Below are positions 1 through 13,700 of a DNA stretch of 64,000 bases, one piece after another. Source of the stretch: Sclerurus mexicanus (lineage: Eukaryota; Chordata; Aves; Passeriformes; Furnariidae); NCBI GenBank assembly GCA_013396755.1, contig VWZF01005688.1, positions 248,001 to 312,000 on the forward strand. The letters run 5' to 3'. Within the stretch, counting starts at the first letter, position 1, and every line of letters starts with the position of its first letter. Position numbers and translations under genes: made by a program. The notes beneath the pieces were generated by a model. It had not been told where the DNA came from. It saw nothing but the letters and a program-made list of their open reading frames with translations, and did not search any database.

Positions 1-3000
1 GTTCTCATGTGATGAAATCATTGACTCAAATCCACCCTTAAAAGAATTTTGTTCCCATGGCAGCCAAGCAGAGCAAAAGGCCTATGTTTTGATATACGCT
101 TTGACATTGGGTTTGAAATGTTGCTTTACTCTGTTGTAAGGCCATCAAAAAGAAGCTTGTCTGACAGTTAGTGGTTGTAGGAATGATTTTCAAAACAAAC
201 CAAATAATTGTTGTAGGTCTGGGAGGATGATGAGGGAAAGGGGAGAAATATTTCAAGATTGACCGTCAAAAATTAGGTGTTTAATTTACTGAGAATGAAA
301 ATGTGTAGTGTAACTTCATTAGTGGAGTTACTGAGTACCCATCTGAGCGTACTCATCAAGCCCAGTTGGGTGCTGGAATTGACTCTCTGCATAGCTTTAG
401 AAATGTAGATGTCTTTACCTTTATTTGGTTGGAGGAGTTTGCTGAAAGCTAACAGACAAGAACTGTTCATTTCATGCCAATCCTGGCTCTGGTAGGCTAA
501 TAAAACTCTACTGTTAGGATCTACTAGTAGCTGCAATCCATAATGAGATGATGGGACATTGCTGGTGATGCTAATATTATGGAGACTTGGGATTTGATGG
601 AGGCCAAGGAATGGCAAAGGAACCTCTTTTCTATATAGTGCTACACAGCTATAGTAGAAGAGAGATAAGATGACCTCCTTCTCACTTGAGCAGGAACACC
701 ATTCAGTCACAGGAAGAAAAGCTCTGCAGACTATTTCAGACAGCCAGGTGCTTCAGTATCCATGTTCAGGCTGTAGTCAGTTGCTTATGGTTGTGGGAAA
801 AGGTTATTCTCACAACAATCCGTCAGCAGAAGTTATTTGTTGGGGATGAGAGAGGTCAGAAAATAGCCTCATTCTTTGATAGAGAATTTATAAAGTAGTT
901 ATCATAATTGTCTTAACAACCTAGAAGGTCATGACCATTTTGGGTAAAATGAACAGTCTTATCCAAAGGGACACAATAGTATTACGGCAGAGGCTGGATT
1001 TGAGATTCCTTGCCCAAGAAGCTGGCCAAAGGCTACCCCAGGAAAGCTGGATCCAAGAATAGCTTTTAGTGGAAAAAAAAAAAAAAGAAAATTCTTTAAA
1101 ACTGGGAAATTCACTATCTGAGGTAAGCTGTTTCAGTGTTTAGTAATTTTTCACCTTTTTTTTGGAAAGTTTACACTTTTTGCAGTCTACCTCAGTAAAC
1201 TCCAGCTTGCAAATACTTGCTTTTGTATCTTTGTCAGCAAATGCTTAATATACCCTCAGTAACAGATATTTTTGACCACATAATTCTGTCAAGTGATAAC
1301 CAGTCTACAGCCTTCTCTTGGACAATGGAAAATGGACCTGCATTAAAAAACCTTTGATTGAGACACTTTCTGCTATGTGCTAAGAACTATGTCTTATAAG
1401 CCCATATTTCTGTTATCTTGGACAAACATTTATTTGCTAACATTTAGCTATCCAACTTGGCAAATGCTGATGTGAGACTGGTCCTCTTTTGTGCATGTTG
1501 TATAACTTCTGCAAAGATTTTCACAATATTTGAGTGTGATATGATTTTGGGTATTTTATATTTTGAAAGAGTAAACAAAATTCTCTACATCATTATTTGT
1601 ATTAATGAGAACAATCAGCTATGCTTTTAAAACATTTGCTTTAAAGATATCATGAAAGCGAGTCAAAACTTTAACTCAGTGTCCTTATTACTTCATTATT
1701 TTTCATGATCTTGTCAGTGTGGTAGTTGTACTCTGTATACGAGGATGTGAGAAAACTTTGAGAGGTTTGGTCAAAAGAGCACTGAAAAATATTTCAGTTA
1801 TTTAATGAAACCAACAATCTAGCAATTTGCTCTGCAGTGTGAGCTCCTAGTTGGGAGTAACCAGTAGCAGGAGAATGTCCATTACTGCAATTGCAGCTTG
1901 CAGTCTTTATTTGAAAATTACAGTAAATGTTCTAAAGCATGATATTAAAATTCTGTTCTCCTGCTTTTCTTAACAGCCTGAAATTTGTACTTTGAGACAA
2001 ACTCAGAATTAGAAACATGCAGTTAATCTAAAATGTAGTCCACTTAAAAACAAAGTCAAGCCATGTCAGAGATGTTATCTGCTCCTGTTTTTACTATGTA
2101 CTACAGCACATTTTCTCTTTCCTCCGTTCTTGTGAGGAGACAGTGACTAATAACCTGCTTCCATAAGGAAAAAGATATCTGCTTAAATCTAAGCAGATGA
2201 ATAGTCTTCCTGAAATCAGTGGGGCTACTTGATAACTAAAAAACCCCTGAGTTTAAGTCTACACTTTTTTCCCGTATAAAATACATTGTATCTTTCTTGA
2301 TAGTTTTTATGCTTAAATCAGAGTAATTTTTCTCAGACAGATGTCTAAAATCACTAAGGGGGGAAGGAAAAACTAAATAAAATTTGAAATTAAACTTTCT
2401 AAAGACGTCTTATTATACAACATTTCAAATGTTCCTAATGAGATTTTGGAACCTCATTTGCCTGAAGTTTGAAATTATTAAAACTGCTATTGCTTTAAAG
2501 GTCTAGATTTATATGCCTAGTACATCAAGTTGCTTTTTATAATGTGTTTTAACTGTTGAAAGGAACTTCAGATGGTGAGTTGTGTGCAAATTCTTCTTTT
2601 TTTTTCATTATACTCTTTCTAGGATCTTTCCTTGAAAGGAATAATGTAAGCCTTCTTACAGTAGGAGGTGTTTTGGTCTCCTTACTAGGTCATATATTCA
2701 ATGCAGCATCTTAAAGACACATTCTTACAGAAGTAATTGATAACAATGTGTACTGATAACTCCTAAGACTTGTGTTGCTGTGAATGTACCCTCTGTGCTA
2801 CTCTGAATATAGTTCAGTGTTTTTCCTAATAATTTTTTTTCTAACATTTTACTCTAATTATCAGTGCAGCAGTCAAACTTCAAAATACTTTTTGAGCTCT
2901 TTCTTTACCTTGACAGATTATTCAGTACTTTACTTAGTGTAATACTGCTACAGAATGTAGTATTGATATGTTTGTCATCATGGTATGCCTCCAAATGGCC

Positions 3001-6000
3001 ATTAGTTTACAAGAGGTTCCATGTTATCTGTTGGAGTCACTGAAGAATAGATTCAGCCACCAAACTGCCACTTAGAGAACTAAACACAGAGTTTTTTTTT
3101 AGAATTGCTGAAATATATCGTCATATTTACCTTCAAAATTTTTGTTTCTGACTTGTGATTACGAGATCTGCTTGTGTAACTAGACATCTATTTTCTGGCT
3201 TCCTTCCTTTTTCTGGAGGAAGTAGGACAAAGTTAGGATGCCTAACAAAGCAGCCACAAGAGCCTAAATGAAATAGAGGAATGCTATGCAAAAGAGTAAG
3301 AGAAAGTCCTTTTGTTTAAGTTATTCAGTTCAGGAAGAAAGTGCATAAATAACCTGCCAGTATTGGCTGCCCCTTGACAAATTATCCAAAGCAAATATGA
3401 AGTTATCAGCAACCCCTTTTAAGAAAGGAGGAAGCCTTAAGGCATCACACTTGACAATAAGGTCATGTTCTGCGTGCATAAATGACATCTGCTGGGCAGT
3501 TTTATAGACCTGGCATTTAGCTCTCCATGTTTGATTGATAAACTGGGAGAAAATTCTCTTTGTGCTTCTGTTCATTCTTACTTAAATTTACAAATATAAT
3601 GTGAAATGTAGCAATTTGTACGAGATGGAGTACAAGGAAAGGATAAATAAAGGAGTAATTTGCCATTTGTAGCAGATTAAATAAGGCTTTTACTTCTATC
3701 AAAAAATCTTGTAGCTGAGTGTTGTAATCAGAATACCTGACATTGGGAGAAAAATTTAAGCTCACCCAAAGGCCTCCTCAGGTTGTTGTCATGAAATAGA
3801 ATTTTCAGTGTCTCTCAGTTGTTGAATAGTTTCAAATTTACAGATTTGAAACTCCTCTCATGGCTGCATCCAGCATATTTCATATGGAAAGTTAATGAAA
3901 CCATTGTTATAATGCAATATGGTTCTGCTATTCCATTAAGATAGTAAGGAATTTGATCAACATGCAGTTAAAGAGTAGGGAAGTACACTTTTGACAATTA
4001 TATCTTGAAAAGTTAATAAAATGTTCTTGTAAAATTATTTAACAGAAAGTTAAAAATGCAGTATTCTCATTTTTGAGTTGTTTTTTCTTTCAGAAATTAG
4101 AAAGAACATCTGACTGCTCATACTTGTAGATTTCTTATTTTACAGTTTTCATCTTGGCTATGGAATGTGTGCCTGCTTGCTTTCTCTTGGGTTTATAACT
4201 TTGCCATTTTTTAATTAATCTCTAAGTTCTGTTTCTCCCGCTGCCACACTTCCATAGTACATTCCTGCCAAATGGCTTACAAAGTTATCAAAACTCTTTT
4301 ATTGGATGTCTTTCATAGCAGAAGTCATGTCTGTTTCCTATGTAATGTCATAAAAATATATTAATTTTAAACTTCTGCTCCTTGCACCGTGAGCTGACAG
4401 TTTGGAAATGACAGATCTGCTAAATGGCTTTGCAAATAGAAAAAGAATTTCAAGTAACTGAATAATTGCTTCAGAGCACCTTTTGTGTCAATAGGAGTCT
4501 TTTCACAGAGTACTGTAATCTTTGGATCCAGCCTATATAGCCCATTTAATGCATTTAAAATATTGTAAGGGTGTAATTAAGTCTTGCCATATTCCAGTAT
4601 TCCTTGACAAGATCTCCCTTTAAAGTCATAATATCCTATTATCTGAAGTACATTCAAGTAGTAGAGGATCTTGATGTGCTATTCAAAATGGTTTTTGTCC
4701 TGTGAGAACAGTGGGCCAATCATGTCAAACCCTTTTATCATTAGCAGTTACAAGTACTTTCTAAAACTATTTCAAATTTAGTGACCTAAAAGATGAATCT
4801 GTCATCTTAAAAAGAGTCTCCCTGTTGACTGACCTTTTTTCTCTCCCAACCCCAACATTTCTGGGATTATAGGAGGAGTGAGTATTCAGAGGGAAACTAT
4901 TAGATGTTTTTCTCTTTTTACTTTAATTGATGTCAAATATGATGTAGTCAATGTCACTTCATATGTTATGGCTGTCCTGCAGTTTTAGAAGTGACAAAAC
5001 CAGAGTGATACTGGTGTGAAACAAGGTAGGCTAAAGTCTAGCTATACTGGATGGAAAAGGACAGACCAGGACAGGGCAGGATAGGGTGGTGTGGTAGCTC
5101 ACTTTGGTGACTGCATAATTTTGATTGAAAATTGTGAGCTTTTCTTTTGAGAGTTTTGTGCAGCAACAGAGAAAAGAAGTGCCTTTAGGATTAGAAAATG
5201 TAAGTATTTATGGAAAGACTAAAGTTCTTTGAGCCCAGTGAGGTTAGATCACCTTTTAAATAGAAATCTGGTCTTTTCTTTTTATACAGCTGATAGGCTT
5301 TTTACAGGATACCAAGCCACTGCTTGGAGGTTGTTCTTTAGTAATTTTTCTCTAGTCCTACAGAATATTTTCTTAGATCCAGAGGTGAATCCTCTTTCTT
5401 ACCAATACAATCTAAGTAATTACTGGGTCCATGGAGTTCCTTTAAAGTTTTCAAGAACGCAGCAGAAAACAAAACCTGGGTTAGTCCCAGTGTGTTAATG
5501 TCAAAGCATAACAGCAAAGCTGATGTCACTGACCAGGTTTTTAAATGTAGTACCAGTGCAAGTGGCTGTTTAGAGAACTGTAGGAAAGATATTATGAAAA
5601 AGTTAAAATAAGCATGGCATTTTAAAATAAGCAGGTATATGGTTGTCAAGTTCTTGATATGGCTAACAATCTGAAGGTGTTTCAAAGTAAGTGTGAGGTT
5701 TAAATTTAATAGAAACAGCAATTATTTACAAAAATTAAAACCCAAAACACAACAATTGCGAAAGTCTCTCCAGGCATCAGTTCCAAGGATCTGCTAATGA
5801 ATTTTTAAATTGAACTGTGGCCCTGAAAATAGACTTTTTTTAAAAAAGAGAGTGAGGAAAATGACACCTCTTGAATGATCTGAAATAAATGTGACAGTAA
5901 TTGACTTTGAAAGTGTTGTGAGGATATTATGGAGATACTATCTGATTCATACACTTCTGCATCAATTACAGGATTTAAAGTAAACATAGAGGTTCCTAAT

Positions 6001-6929
6001 TAGGTCTTTGTGCAGCTGTCAGGCTACTTTTACCTTTATTTACTGTTATGCTTTCAGTCTGTGATAGAACACCAGTTATTACAGGTAAAGACTTAGAGTG
6101 AAGGAAATAATTTGAAAGGCCTTGAATGACTCGAAAATAATTAGTTGTGTGTTAAAGGGCATTTTTCTTGGGACTAGAACTGAGTGAAGGATTCACAGTG
6201 AAAATATTTTCCAAAATGTTATTCCCCACCACTCCCCCTAAAACGCTTGGTAAAGTTTTATTCTTTTATTAATCTGAAGAATTAATTCCACTAAAGAAAG
6301 AATATTCCTTATTCCACTAAAGTGAAATATTGTTCTCCTTTTAGGAAACTCAGTAAGACACTTTGTATGTATGCTTTGGTTTTCGGATACGTGCATGCTC
6401 ATTCTCACACTGTGTATCTTACCACTTCTGCCTCTGTGAAGACTTGCACCAATAAGATACCAGTGTCTGAAATAATATTTATGTACACAAATATGTCACT
6501 TTCCATCCTTATAACTTGGGTATGAATTTATTTTCTGTAAACTTGTAATAATAAAATAAAATATAGCCCAATACAAATGTTGAATAAAAAACCCAACTAA
6601 GTTAAAGTTTCTTGAGGATACTTTGGTTGTACCATAAATGGGAACAAAATTACTGGGGTGGTTCCACAGAGAAAAGAATGTCTTAGGCCCCTAAGGAGGT
6701 AGCTGGAGATCAAAGAGGTTCCTTATCTTCACATAAAAGTCTCTGAGTGAGTGCAGGCAGGCAGGCAAGAAAGTGAAGACCACCTGAGGGAGAGAGAATA
6801 ATTACGTGGGTACCAAGTTAAGCTGCTTCTCCTTTAAAATGATGGAAGTTACTAGAGATCATGGGGATAAAAAGTGTGAGAAAACTTTACAAGCAGTCCT
6901 GATAACTTTTATTTAATGGGGAAATAAAC
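1..6929. other. Gene-free unique sequence
   Basis: No gene, transposon or RNA gene was recognised. The largest open frame is 145 codons on the minus strand (273-710), with no known domain and within chance expectation for its length. Short T and A runs are scattered throughout, and a small GGACA-like purine patch ('ggacagaccaggacagggca') sits near 5058. Confidence 0.6.
1073..1086. repeat. A14 homopolymer
   Basis: Fourteen consecutive A residues after 'agcttttagtgg'. No retroposed gene body is recognisable upstream. Confidence 0.9.
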
Positions 6930-7080
6930 CCACTTAATTTTGGAGCGACTTGAGTTTACTGTGTCACTTGCATTGTAATCCTTACCTGAATGTGCACCTG
7001 TGATTTTACAAACACTGGTTGGAATTGCCTCGCATGTGTAATTTAATAAAAGAGATAATTGTAATTCCATGGAACCTCTG
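6930..7080. promoter_or_regulatory. Conserved-element-like block (candidate enhancer)
   Basis: Repeat-free, non-coding sequence with the texture of vertebrate conserved non-coding elements. It contains 'cgcatgtgtaatttaataaa' (7031-7050), 'gataattgtaattcc' (7054-7068) and an uncommon CpG ('tggagcgactt'). TAAT cores are recognised by homeodomain proteins. Function is inferred from motif density only. Confidence 0.25.
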
Positions 7081-8722
7081 CCAGGAGAAGTCCTGTATAG
7101 CTCGTTAAAAATTCAAGCACAGAATCCCAGGCTTGTCACAGATGGGAGTGCAAATACACAGCTTTCTCTGTAACATCCTTTAAACCCAGGTAACATAATG
7201 CTCACAATGAGTCTCTTCATTCTGAATCTTTTAGAGAAGCCACAGAGAATATCAGTGCATCAGAATTTAGATCTAAAATGGATGGAAAAAAATAATTTCT
7301 GGCTAATGTTTAACTAGCCTGAGTTCAATCTTTCACTGTGCATCTTAGACATGAATATTTCAGCTGAAGTGAGAGCATTTCAGTTTCTTGGCATTTTCTA
7401 ATTTTTTGACTGAAAGAATTGTTTTATCTTTCTGGAGGAAAAAAAGTCCACTTTCAGTTAAAAAGCCTACTTTTTTTTTCTAATGGGGATAAAAGCCTGC
7501 ACTGAAAGAACAAGAAAGGCCAGGCCCTGTCTTATACTTTCTCTTTGTACTGTTTACTTTTCCACTTACTCTCAGTAAATCTGCATTACGGTTTTTTTTT
7601 TTAAGATGATCAGCTATGCTTTATAGAGAAATATGAAATTTTAAATATAATTGAAGTTATTTTATTTTTAAGATTGTTATCACAATTGTCAGACCAACTG
7701 GTGAGTTTACAATGTCTTTGATTCCATTAGGCTTTCTCAATAGCATTGCTCTTAACAGCATATTATGCAGTAAGCTGCTTGTGCTGCAAATTAATCTGTG
7801 GGATGCAGGTGTTAGACTGTGTGGAAGGCTATAGGATTGAGGACGGAGGATGCTGTGTTTTATATACGCTAATTCTGGCTTCTCAGCTATTGGGATTTCA
7901 AATATATCTGGTAATTAAATTAGTGTGTGGTACTCATAATATTTTCTTTATAAACCCTTTTTACTACACAAATCTATATTATAATACTTCAGTGTTCTAT
8001 AAACAGCTGTATCCTGTTGTTAGAACAGCAGATACAATGCCTGCACTGGGAATTTTTGTTCTGACTAAAAAAAAAGGTGAAGATGAGTAACTGACTTCAG
8101 ATTCCATCTAGTTGCTTATGTTTGCTCTGTAAATAAAAATAATTCAGTCCTTTAAAATGTTCTGCTTCCTACATAAGCTTTAATTTCCGGACAAAGACTT
8201 TTCTCTGTTACACATTTTTTGTGTGTTCTTCAGTGAGTTCTCAAGATGATTCATCAGATAGAACAAGGAAACAGTGAGGATCATTTTTCTTCTCTAACAT
8301 AAAGTAAATTAGTTATAGAGAAAGTACAGATACATGTAGCAGAATGTGTCAAAAATGTACTCTGTGAGAAATGTCCATAATTCATTAGGAAATTTTATGA
8401 GAGAAAGGATATATGCAGATACTGCTTTTAGCTGCACTGATAGCTCCACAGGTAAATGTTGATGAACAGTATCCTTGTACTGGGATAAAGCAACCAGGGC
8501 TAGTAGATTCTCCATGCCTGAAATGTGCAACAGCACTGGAACCCATAATGAGGTTAAAACTCTTCAAAGTGATTGCTCATCCCTGTTGCTTCACATATGA
8601 CATTGTTTAAATTATACAATCTAGAGGAGGTTTTCTGAAATGGAATGTTTGCAGTTCAGTTATATCATGTCAGGGGTAGATTAGAGGATTCCCTTGCATA
8701 CTTCCTAGATTCCTTCCTCCCA

Positions 8723-8744
8723 TTTTTTTATTTTTTTTTTTTTT
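8723..8744. repeat. T-rich tract (T7 A T14)
   Basis: A T7-A-T14 run followed by 'gtctgtag'. It resembles a polypyrimidine tract followed by AG, but no open exon follows in any frame that I would trust. Confidence 0.85.
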
Positions 8745-9578
8745 GTCTGTAGCAAAATCTCAGTTCAGTTGATTGTTTTAAAATACAATTTAACTGCTGA
8801 GAAGTGTTTGGGTTCATTGCAGGGCAGAGTTGGTCTGTCTTATACAAGATCCAGTAGAGAATTCAGACTCTCAGGTGGTGCAAAGCAAAGTACTTCTCTG
8901 CTTTCCATAGGTCTTTCATCACTAACTCCCATATTGCCTACATCCTGTGTCAGGTATTACAATCAAAGTATTAAAAAAACCCCAAAGCAACTCAACATGT
9001 TTTTTCTCCCACTGCCCAGCTTCTATATTTGCCGCAATAGAAATAGATCTAAACCCTTTTTAAGCAGGGTCATCTAAGTTCTCGATACAAGGTAATAAAA
9101 TCCTTCCTAGAATTGTTCCATTATAACTAATGCAAAACTTCTTCCTAAATAATTTAGCTCCATTCTACTTCTACAGAGATGAAAATATAGGCTGATAACC
9201 ATGGAGATTTGAAAGAGGAATTTTGCTTGGGGTAAATGAAAAAGATAACTAAAACCCTGAAAAATGTTCTGTTTCCCAAATTATCTTTGTGGTTTGGTGG
9301 TAGATGTTGCCAGAAGTGCAGTAGAAACATCTCTAGTAAGCAATTTTCTTCAAATCATACTATATATTTGGAAATTCTTCCTTCTGGTTTTAAAATGAAC
9401 TTTTAACTGATGGCTGAGAGTTGTTTTAGAGGTGTGAAAACATGGGCTATTTATTCAAGTTTTCAGCTCAATAAGTCTACACTGCACTGATTATGTATGT
9501 TTCCTTTTGTTGTGTTAATCCTGCTAGTCATTGCGTGCAAGACTTTCCCTGGCATAACTTTCCTCTGACAGCCATGGA

Positions 9579-9614
9579 TTAACAAGTAAGAAAGTGTGGT
9601 TTAACAAGTAAGAA
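9579..9614. repeat. Short tandem duplication, 14-bp unit repeated at 22-bp spacing
   Basis: TTAACAAGTAAGAA occurs at 9579-9592 and again at 9601-9614, separated by 'agtgtggt'. This looks like a small local duplication. Confidence 0.85.
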
Positions 9615-11027
9615 TGAGCAAGCAGATCTGTTGTTCAGACAGATAATCAGTCTTACTGTGAACTAGCTGGACAGTCTAGGTGTTACTTTGTAGGCTATAG
9701 TGTACATCTGGGTACTTCTGAGAGAATGAAAGTAACTTCTTATATCTGCTACTGGCAATAGATGACAGATGGTAGCTTCTTTGACCCTTTCTGATGGAAG
9801 TTATTTTTGGTTATTTTTCTTTTATTCCACCAGGAAGAGCATAGATGTCAAACTTCAGGTCAGAATGCCTGAATTCTGCATAACTAAATATGCAACTAAA
9901 TTACACTGTAAAGAGATGAAAATTTTCATTAGAAATGAAATGTCCCTCTGACACAAGTATATTTGAAGCTAAAGAATGTGATTTGGAGTGCAACTAGGGC
10001 ATGCAGAATTGTTTTGGATGATGATGTATTTGAAACACTCCTCTCAGCATTGCTGACTTCCCTGATTCTCAAGTCTACCTTTCTACCTTTGCTGTTTCTC
10101 ATTGCAGTATGTGCAAGGAGTGGAAGACCAGCGAGACCAAATGCCTTCTGGACTCTGTTTTAGCTTTCCTGTATTTCTAGTTGCAATTCAATGTATAGTA
10201 TGCTTTCTTACGTCAGCTGTGATACAGAAACATCCAAGGTTCCTTTTTTCGTGGGGAGGTTGTCAACTTTAACTGCAGTACCAAGGGGCTACTAAATAAG
10301 AGACATTCTTGAAGCAATTCATGGATTGTAATTACTAAAAATAAAATGAGTTGTATGTATTTCTCATTTTTCAGCTTGGGTTTTGATGTACCCAGGGTCG
10401 TTATTTCCTGAATAGATTGTAGAAAAATGATTAGTCTGACTTCATAATAGGATACACAGGAATTGCACTGCCCCAGGTGTGTCTTAGGTAATATTACTTA
10501 CAAGAAAGGCCAATATTAACTTTAGAATAGCCAGTGACAGAAAATCAATTGTTTGTTTAGGAAACGATCTTGAAAGTCTTTGCACTTAAATATCTGGATT
10601 ACTGGGTCTAGTGATAGCTGTTTTTCCCATTTTTTTGTGAAGTCCACGGTCAAAATTTCTTGACAGTTTTTAAATAGTTTTCCCTTACGCAGCTTTGGGA
10701 TTGTTCTTCTAAAGTCTGTTCCTAATGTACTATAATGCCTGTTTTCTGGTATTGAAATTGTTCCTTGTGGATCATCCATGAGACCTTTCTTACGAACTTT
10801 AGCACTGTAAGGTACATTATTCTGGCACTGATCGCACTGTAAAAGTTGCCTTACCACTGTGACTTGGTTCCCTTGCTTGCACACACACAGATTGCAGCAA
10901 TCTTCCCGTGGTGCAAAGACGCGTCAGTCTTTTTCTCATTGTTTGATGGAAGATATTGGTGTCCCCGTTCATGACCGGTCTGCTTGGCTATATTTTTAAG
11001 GAATTAAGGACTTAGCTATAGCCACAT

Positions 11028-11076
11028 AATTACTAAAGTCAGTACAATCATTCATGCGCTTAAACATATGCAGAAT
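11028..11076 (-). repeat. Possible ancient amniote repeat remnant
   Basis: Read on the minus strand this is 'tgcatatgtttaagcgcatg' followed by 'aatgattgtactgacttta'. It resembles the widespread old amniote motif 'catgcttaagtgcatgaatagtcccattgacttcagtg'. Identity is partial. It lies just beside the CpG-retaining open frame at 10522-10923 and might be part of the same old element. Confidence 0.25.
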
Positions 11077-12062
11077 CTGAGCATTAGTTTTGCTCCCCTC
11101 TCCTCTGAAGAATAAAGTTTTGTAGTATTAGAAATACTATCCTTTCCTTCTGCTTCACCCCCACCTCCCCGCTTAAGTTCTGATTTAGTTTCTAGCTTTA
11201 TTCTCTTCCATTTTTAGTCACAAATCCCTTCTTCCAGATTCTCCTTGACCCTCAGCATTTTTCATTTAGGGACTTTCTAGTTTCTCCTTGACTAATCATC
11301 TTGTATTTTTTAATAGCTTGAAGAACTTTAACCAAAATGCCATTTTAATCTCATTTTCTGTTTCCAGCATGCATTTTAGTAATCCTCTTTTCTTATACTA
11401 CTTGCAATTAATGTATCCCATTAGTGTCCCAGACTATCAATGTGTCATTTGCTCAAAGGATTAATGTTGAAAAATGTATTAGCACTAATACATAGTAAAT
11501 GAGAGGGATTGCTCTTATGCCTTTGACTTCAGCAGGCTCACTGGAAATAAGGATGCTGGCTTTACCTGGAGTCCTAACTAGAATGAACATAAAATACAAA
11601 CTAGGATTGCTTCATAATAGGTGGATTCTCTAAGACATTAATTAAAACTCATTTCCAGTAGTAGGCAATATTCTCTAGCAGTCTGTTAAGAATCCTCTTG
11701 TGATTGTGTGCTGTATGCTTTATGGTGACAGTCTTTGCCGTATCAACCTACACAAGTAAAAGTTAACTAATTATTGAAATACTGCATTGGAGTAGCTTTG
11801 TAGCTATATTTTTAGAGGAAAGAAGAATACAAAAGTAGCTTTCTGGTGTTCTTGGACCTCTTCAATTCTGACCAGTCCCTGACAAGATTAAAACAAGTCT
11901 TCAGAAGGATTATTCTCTACTGCTTAGGAAGAACTCTTTTCTGTGGAGAGGTCAGGTAACCAATGTGCATCCTGGTTCAGGCAGGTTTGAGTCAGTTCTC
12001 TGCCTTCTTGGGAACTATATTATAAGATATCAGAATAACTTCTGTTTCTTGGCCTAGACTGA

Positions 12063-12101
12063 ATATATATATATATATATATGCACACACACACACACAC
12101 A
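12063..12101. repeat. Compound microsatellite (AT)10 G (CA)9
   Basis: Ten uninterrupted AT units run from 12063 to 12082, then a single G, then nine CA units to 12101. Uninterrupted dinucleotide runs of this size are usually polymorphic. The two phases meet at 'atgca', a common arrangement in compound AT/CA repeats. Confidence 0.97.
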
Positions 12102-12477
12102 AATTCTTACAAGTCTTCTATTGCTCTAACAGGTATTTTGGATGCCAGTGAAAATAACAAATTGGCTTAATCTGTACTTGGGTGTGTTTTACCTTTGGCC
12201 ATTACAGTTTTCCCCAGCTGCAAGGGCAACGTGTTATTCGTGAAATTGCTGTTTATTTGCTGGGCCAGTCAATGACTGAGGTGTAAGGATTTTCACTGCT
12301 CAATGTTTTATATTTATGTTGCAGGAAGATCTTGAAATGGACACACTCTTTGTTACACTTTGGTGCTGACAGAATAAGTGTCTTCTATAACAGGAGCAGG
12401 CCCTACTCTTGATATTGACTTGAACTTTGCCAGAGTTTAAGCAGCATTTCACTGTCAAGATTTGGACTCTTGATCAA

Positions 12478-12620
12478 ATACGCCACTGCAGTCTCAGTTT
12501 CATAAGCTGTTGAGTTTGTAGTCGATTATCAATAAAATTAACTTGAACCGCATGAATTTTGCTAGCAATCTGCTAATTTTTGTACTTGTACGTTTCAGAA
12601 AAATAAGATTCCTCATTACT
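12478..12620. promoter_or_regulatory. Conserved-element-like block (candidate enhancer)
   Basis: The sequence 'gtcgattatcaataaaatta' (12521-12540) followed by 'acttgaaccgcatgaatttt' retains four CpGs within about 115 bp ('acgccac', 'gtcgatt', 'accgcat', 'tacgttt') in an otherwise CpG-poor window. ATCAATAA is a CUT/ONECUT-type core and TAAT cores are present. No reading frame is open through it. Confidence 0.25.
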
Positions 12621-13674
12621 ATATGGACCTTATTTGTAAAGTATTTTTTTCATTCCTGCATCCTACGGGAAAGGAGGATCCAGGAAACACAGACTGCTCA
12701 GTCTTAATCCTTGGGACGAGGATGGCTCAAGGGGGAATATTATCAAAGTGTATAAATACCTGATGGCAGTAAATAAAGTGCACCCAGATTCCTCTTAGTT
12801 TTGTTCAGTGAAAGAACAAAGGATAATTGGCAGTAACTGAAATACCAGAGTTTCATAAGAAATATTTTTTTTTTTTCACGGCAAGGTGATCAAACATTGG
12901 AGCAAGTTGCCCAGTTGGTGTAGTTTCTGTCCTTGGAGATATACAAAACATGGCTGTATGGAGTCCTGAGCAGCCTGCTGTGGCTGACCTTGGTTTGAGG
13001 AAAATATAAAAATGCTTATTGTTAAAGTAGATGAGTAGATGATCTCCAGCTGCTTGATCTTCCAAGCTTAGCATTTCTGTAATTGTTCCTAGGATGTGAA
13101 CAGGACATTTGAGTTGGATTTTATAACTGATGAAACCTTAAAATGAATAAGTTAGAAAGCATTAACAGAAACACTGGGAGTCAAGCTCTTGGTTTTTGTA
13201 ATAACTGAGTTTGCTCTATGATGGATGAGAGCCGTGGTGCATCAGGATGGTTTTGTCTATTGTTTCTGTTGCCTGCATGATCTAGTTTAAATTTGAAATA
13301 GGAAAGAGTTGGCTCCTTTTGTCATAGGCCTCTTTCTGCAAGACCCTTAACATGAATTCTAAAAAGCAACCTAAATCCAGTGTTTATAAATGGTCTGTTC
13401 AATGTCTTTAAAAAGAATAAGTTGTGTACATTTGACGGTATTGTGAGTGTCAGGCAGCAGATACCCATAAAATTTTGAAGACACTTGAAACTGTGTCCAA
13501 AAAGAGTTCAGTCAGGGTCTGAATCATGTTTAAGCCTTGTACCTTTATTCTTACGTCTGAGGGTTCAGAGTGGACAGATGGGAAGTTTCAGCTGTAAAAG
13601 CCATGTACAAGATGATCTAATCCTTCCAGCCAGTTAAGGTGATATGATTATTAGAGCTGGATGGAAAATGAAAA

Positions 13675-13700
13675 TATGAAAATTAGATTATGAAAATTAG
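13675..13700. repeat. Short direct repeat, 12-bp unit at 14-bp spacing
   Basis: TATGAAAATTAG occurs at 13675-13686 and 13689-13700. A related 'agaaaaattaa' follows. The context is A+T-rich and slippage is the plain explanation. Confidence 0.8.

Larger units (their letters stand above)
7081..10521. other. Gene-free unique sequence
   Basis: Holds only a T-rich tract at 8723-8744 and a short tandem duplication at 9579-9614. Open frames at 7746-8090 (+) and 8769-9077 (+) have no recognisable domains; the first is hydrophobic and Cys-rich but not known to me. Confidence 0.55.

Noticed and set aside
273..710. 145-codon minus-strand open frame
   Set aside because: No recognisable domain or splice context, and about one frame this long is expected by chance in 64 kb of this composition.
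10830..10999. Plus-strand stretch with C-x2-C and a later C/H pair, faintly like the cysteine-rich tail of piggyBac transposases
   Set aside because: Spacing does not fit, a key cysteine would be missing, and no transposase body is seen upstream. A profile search could reopen this.
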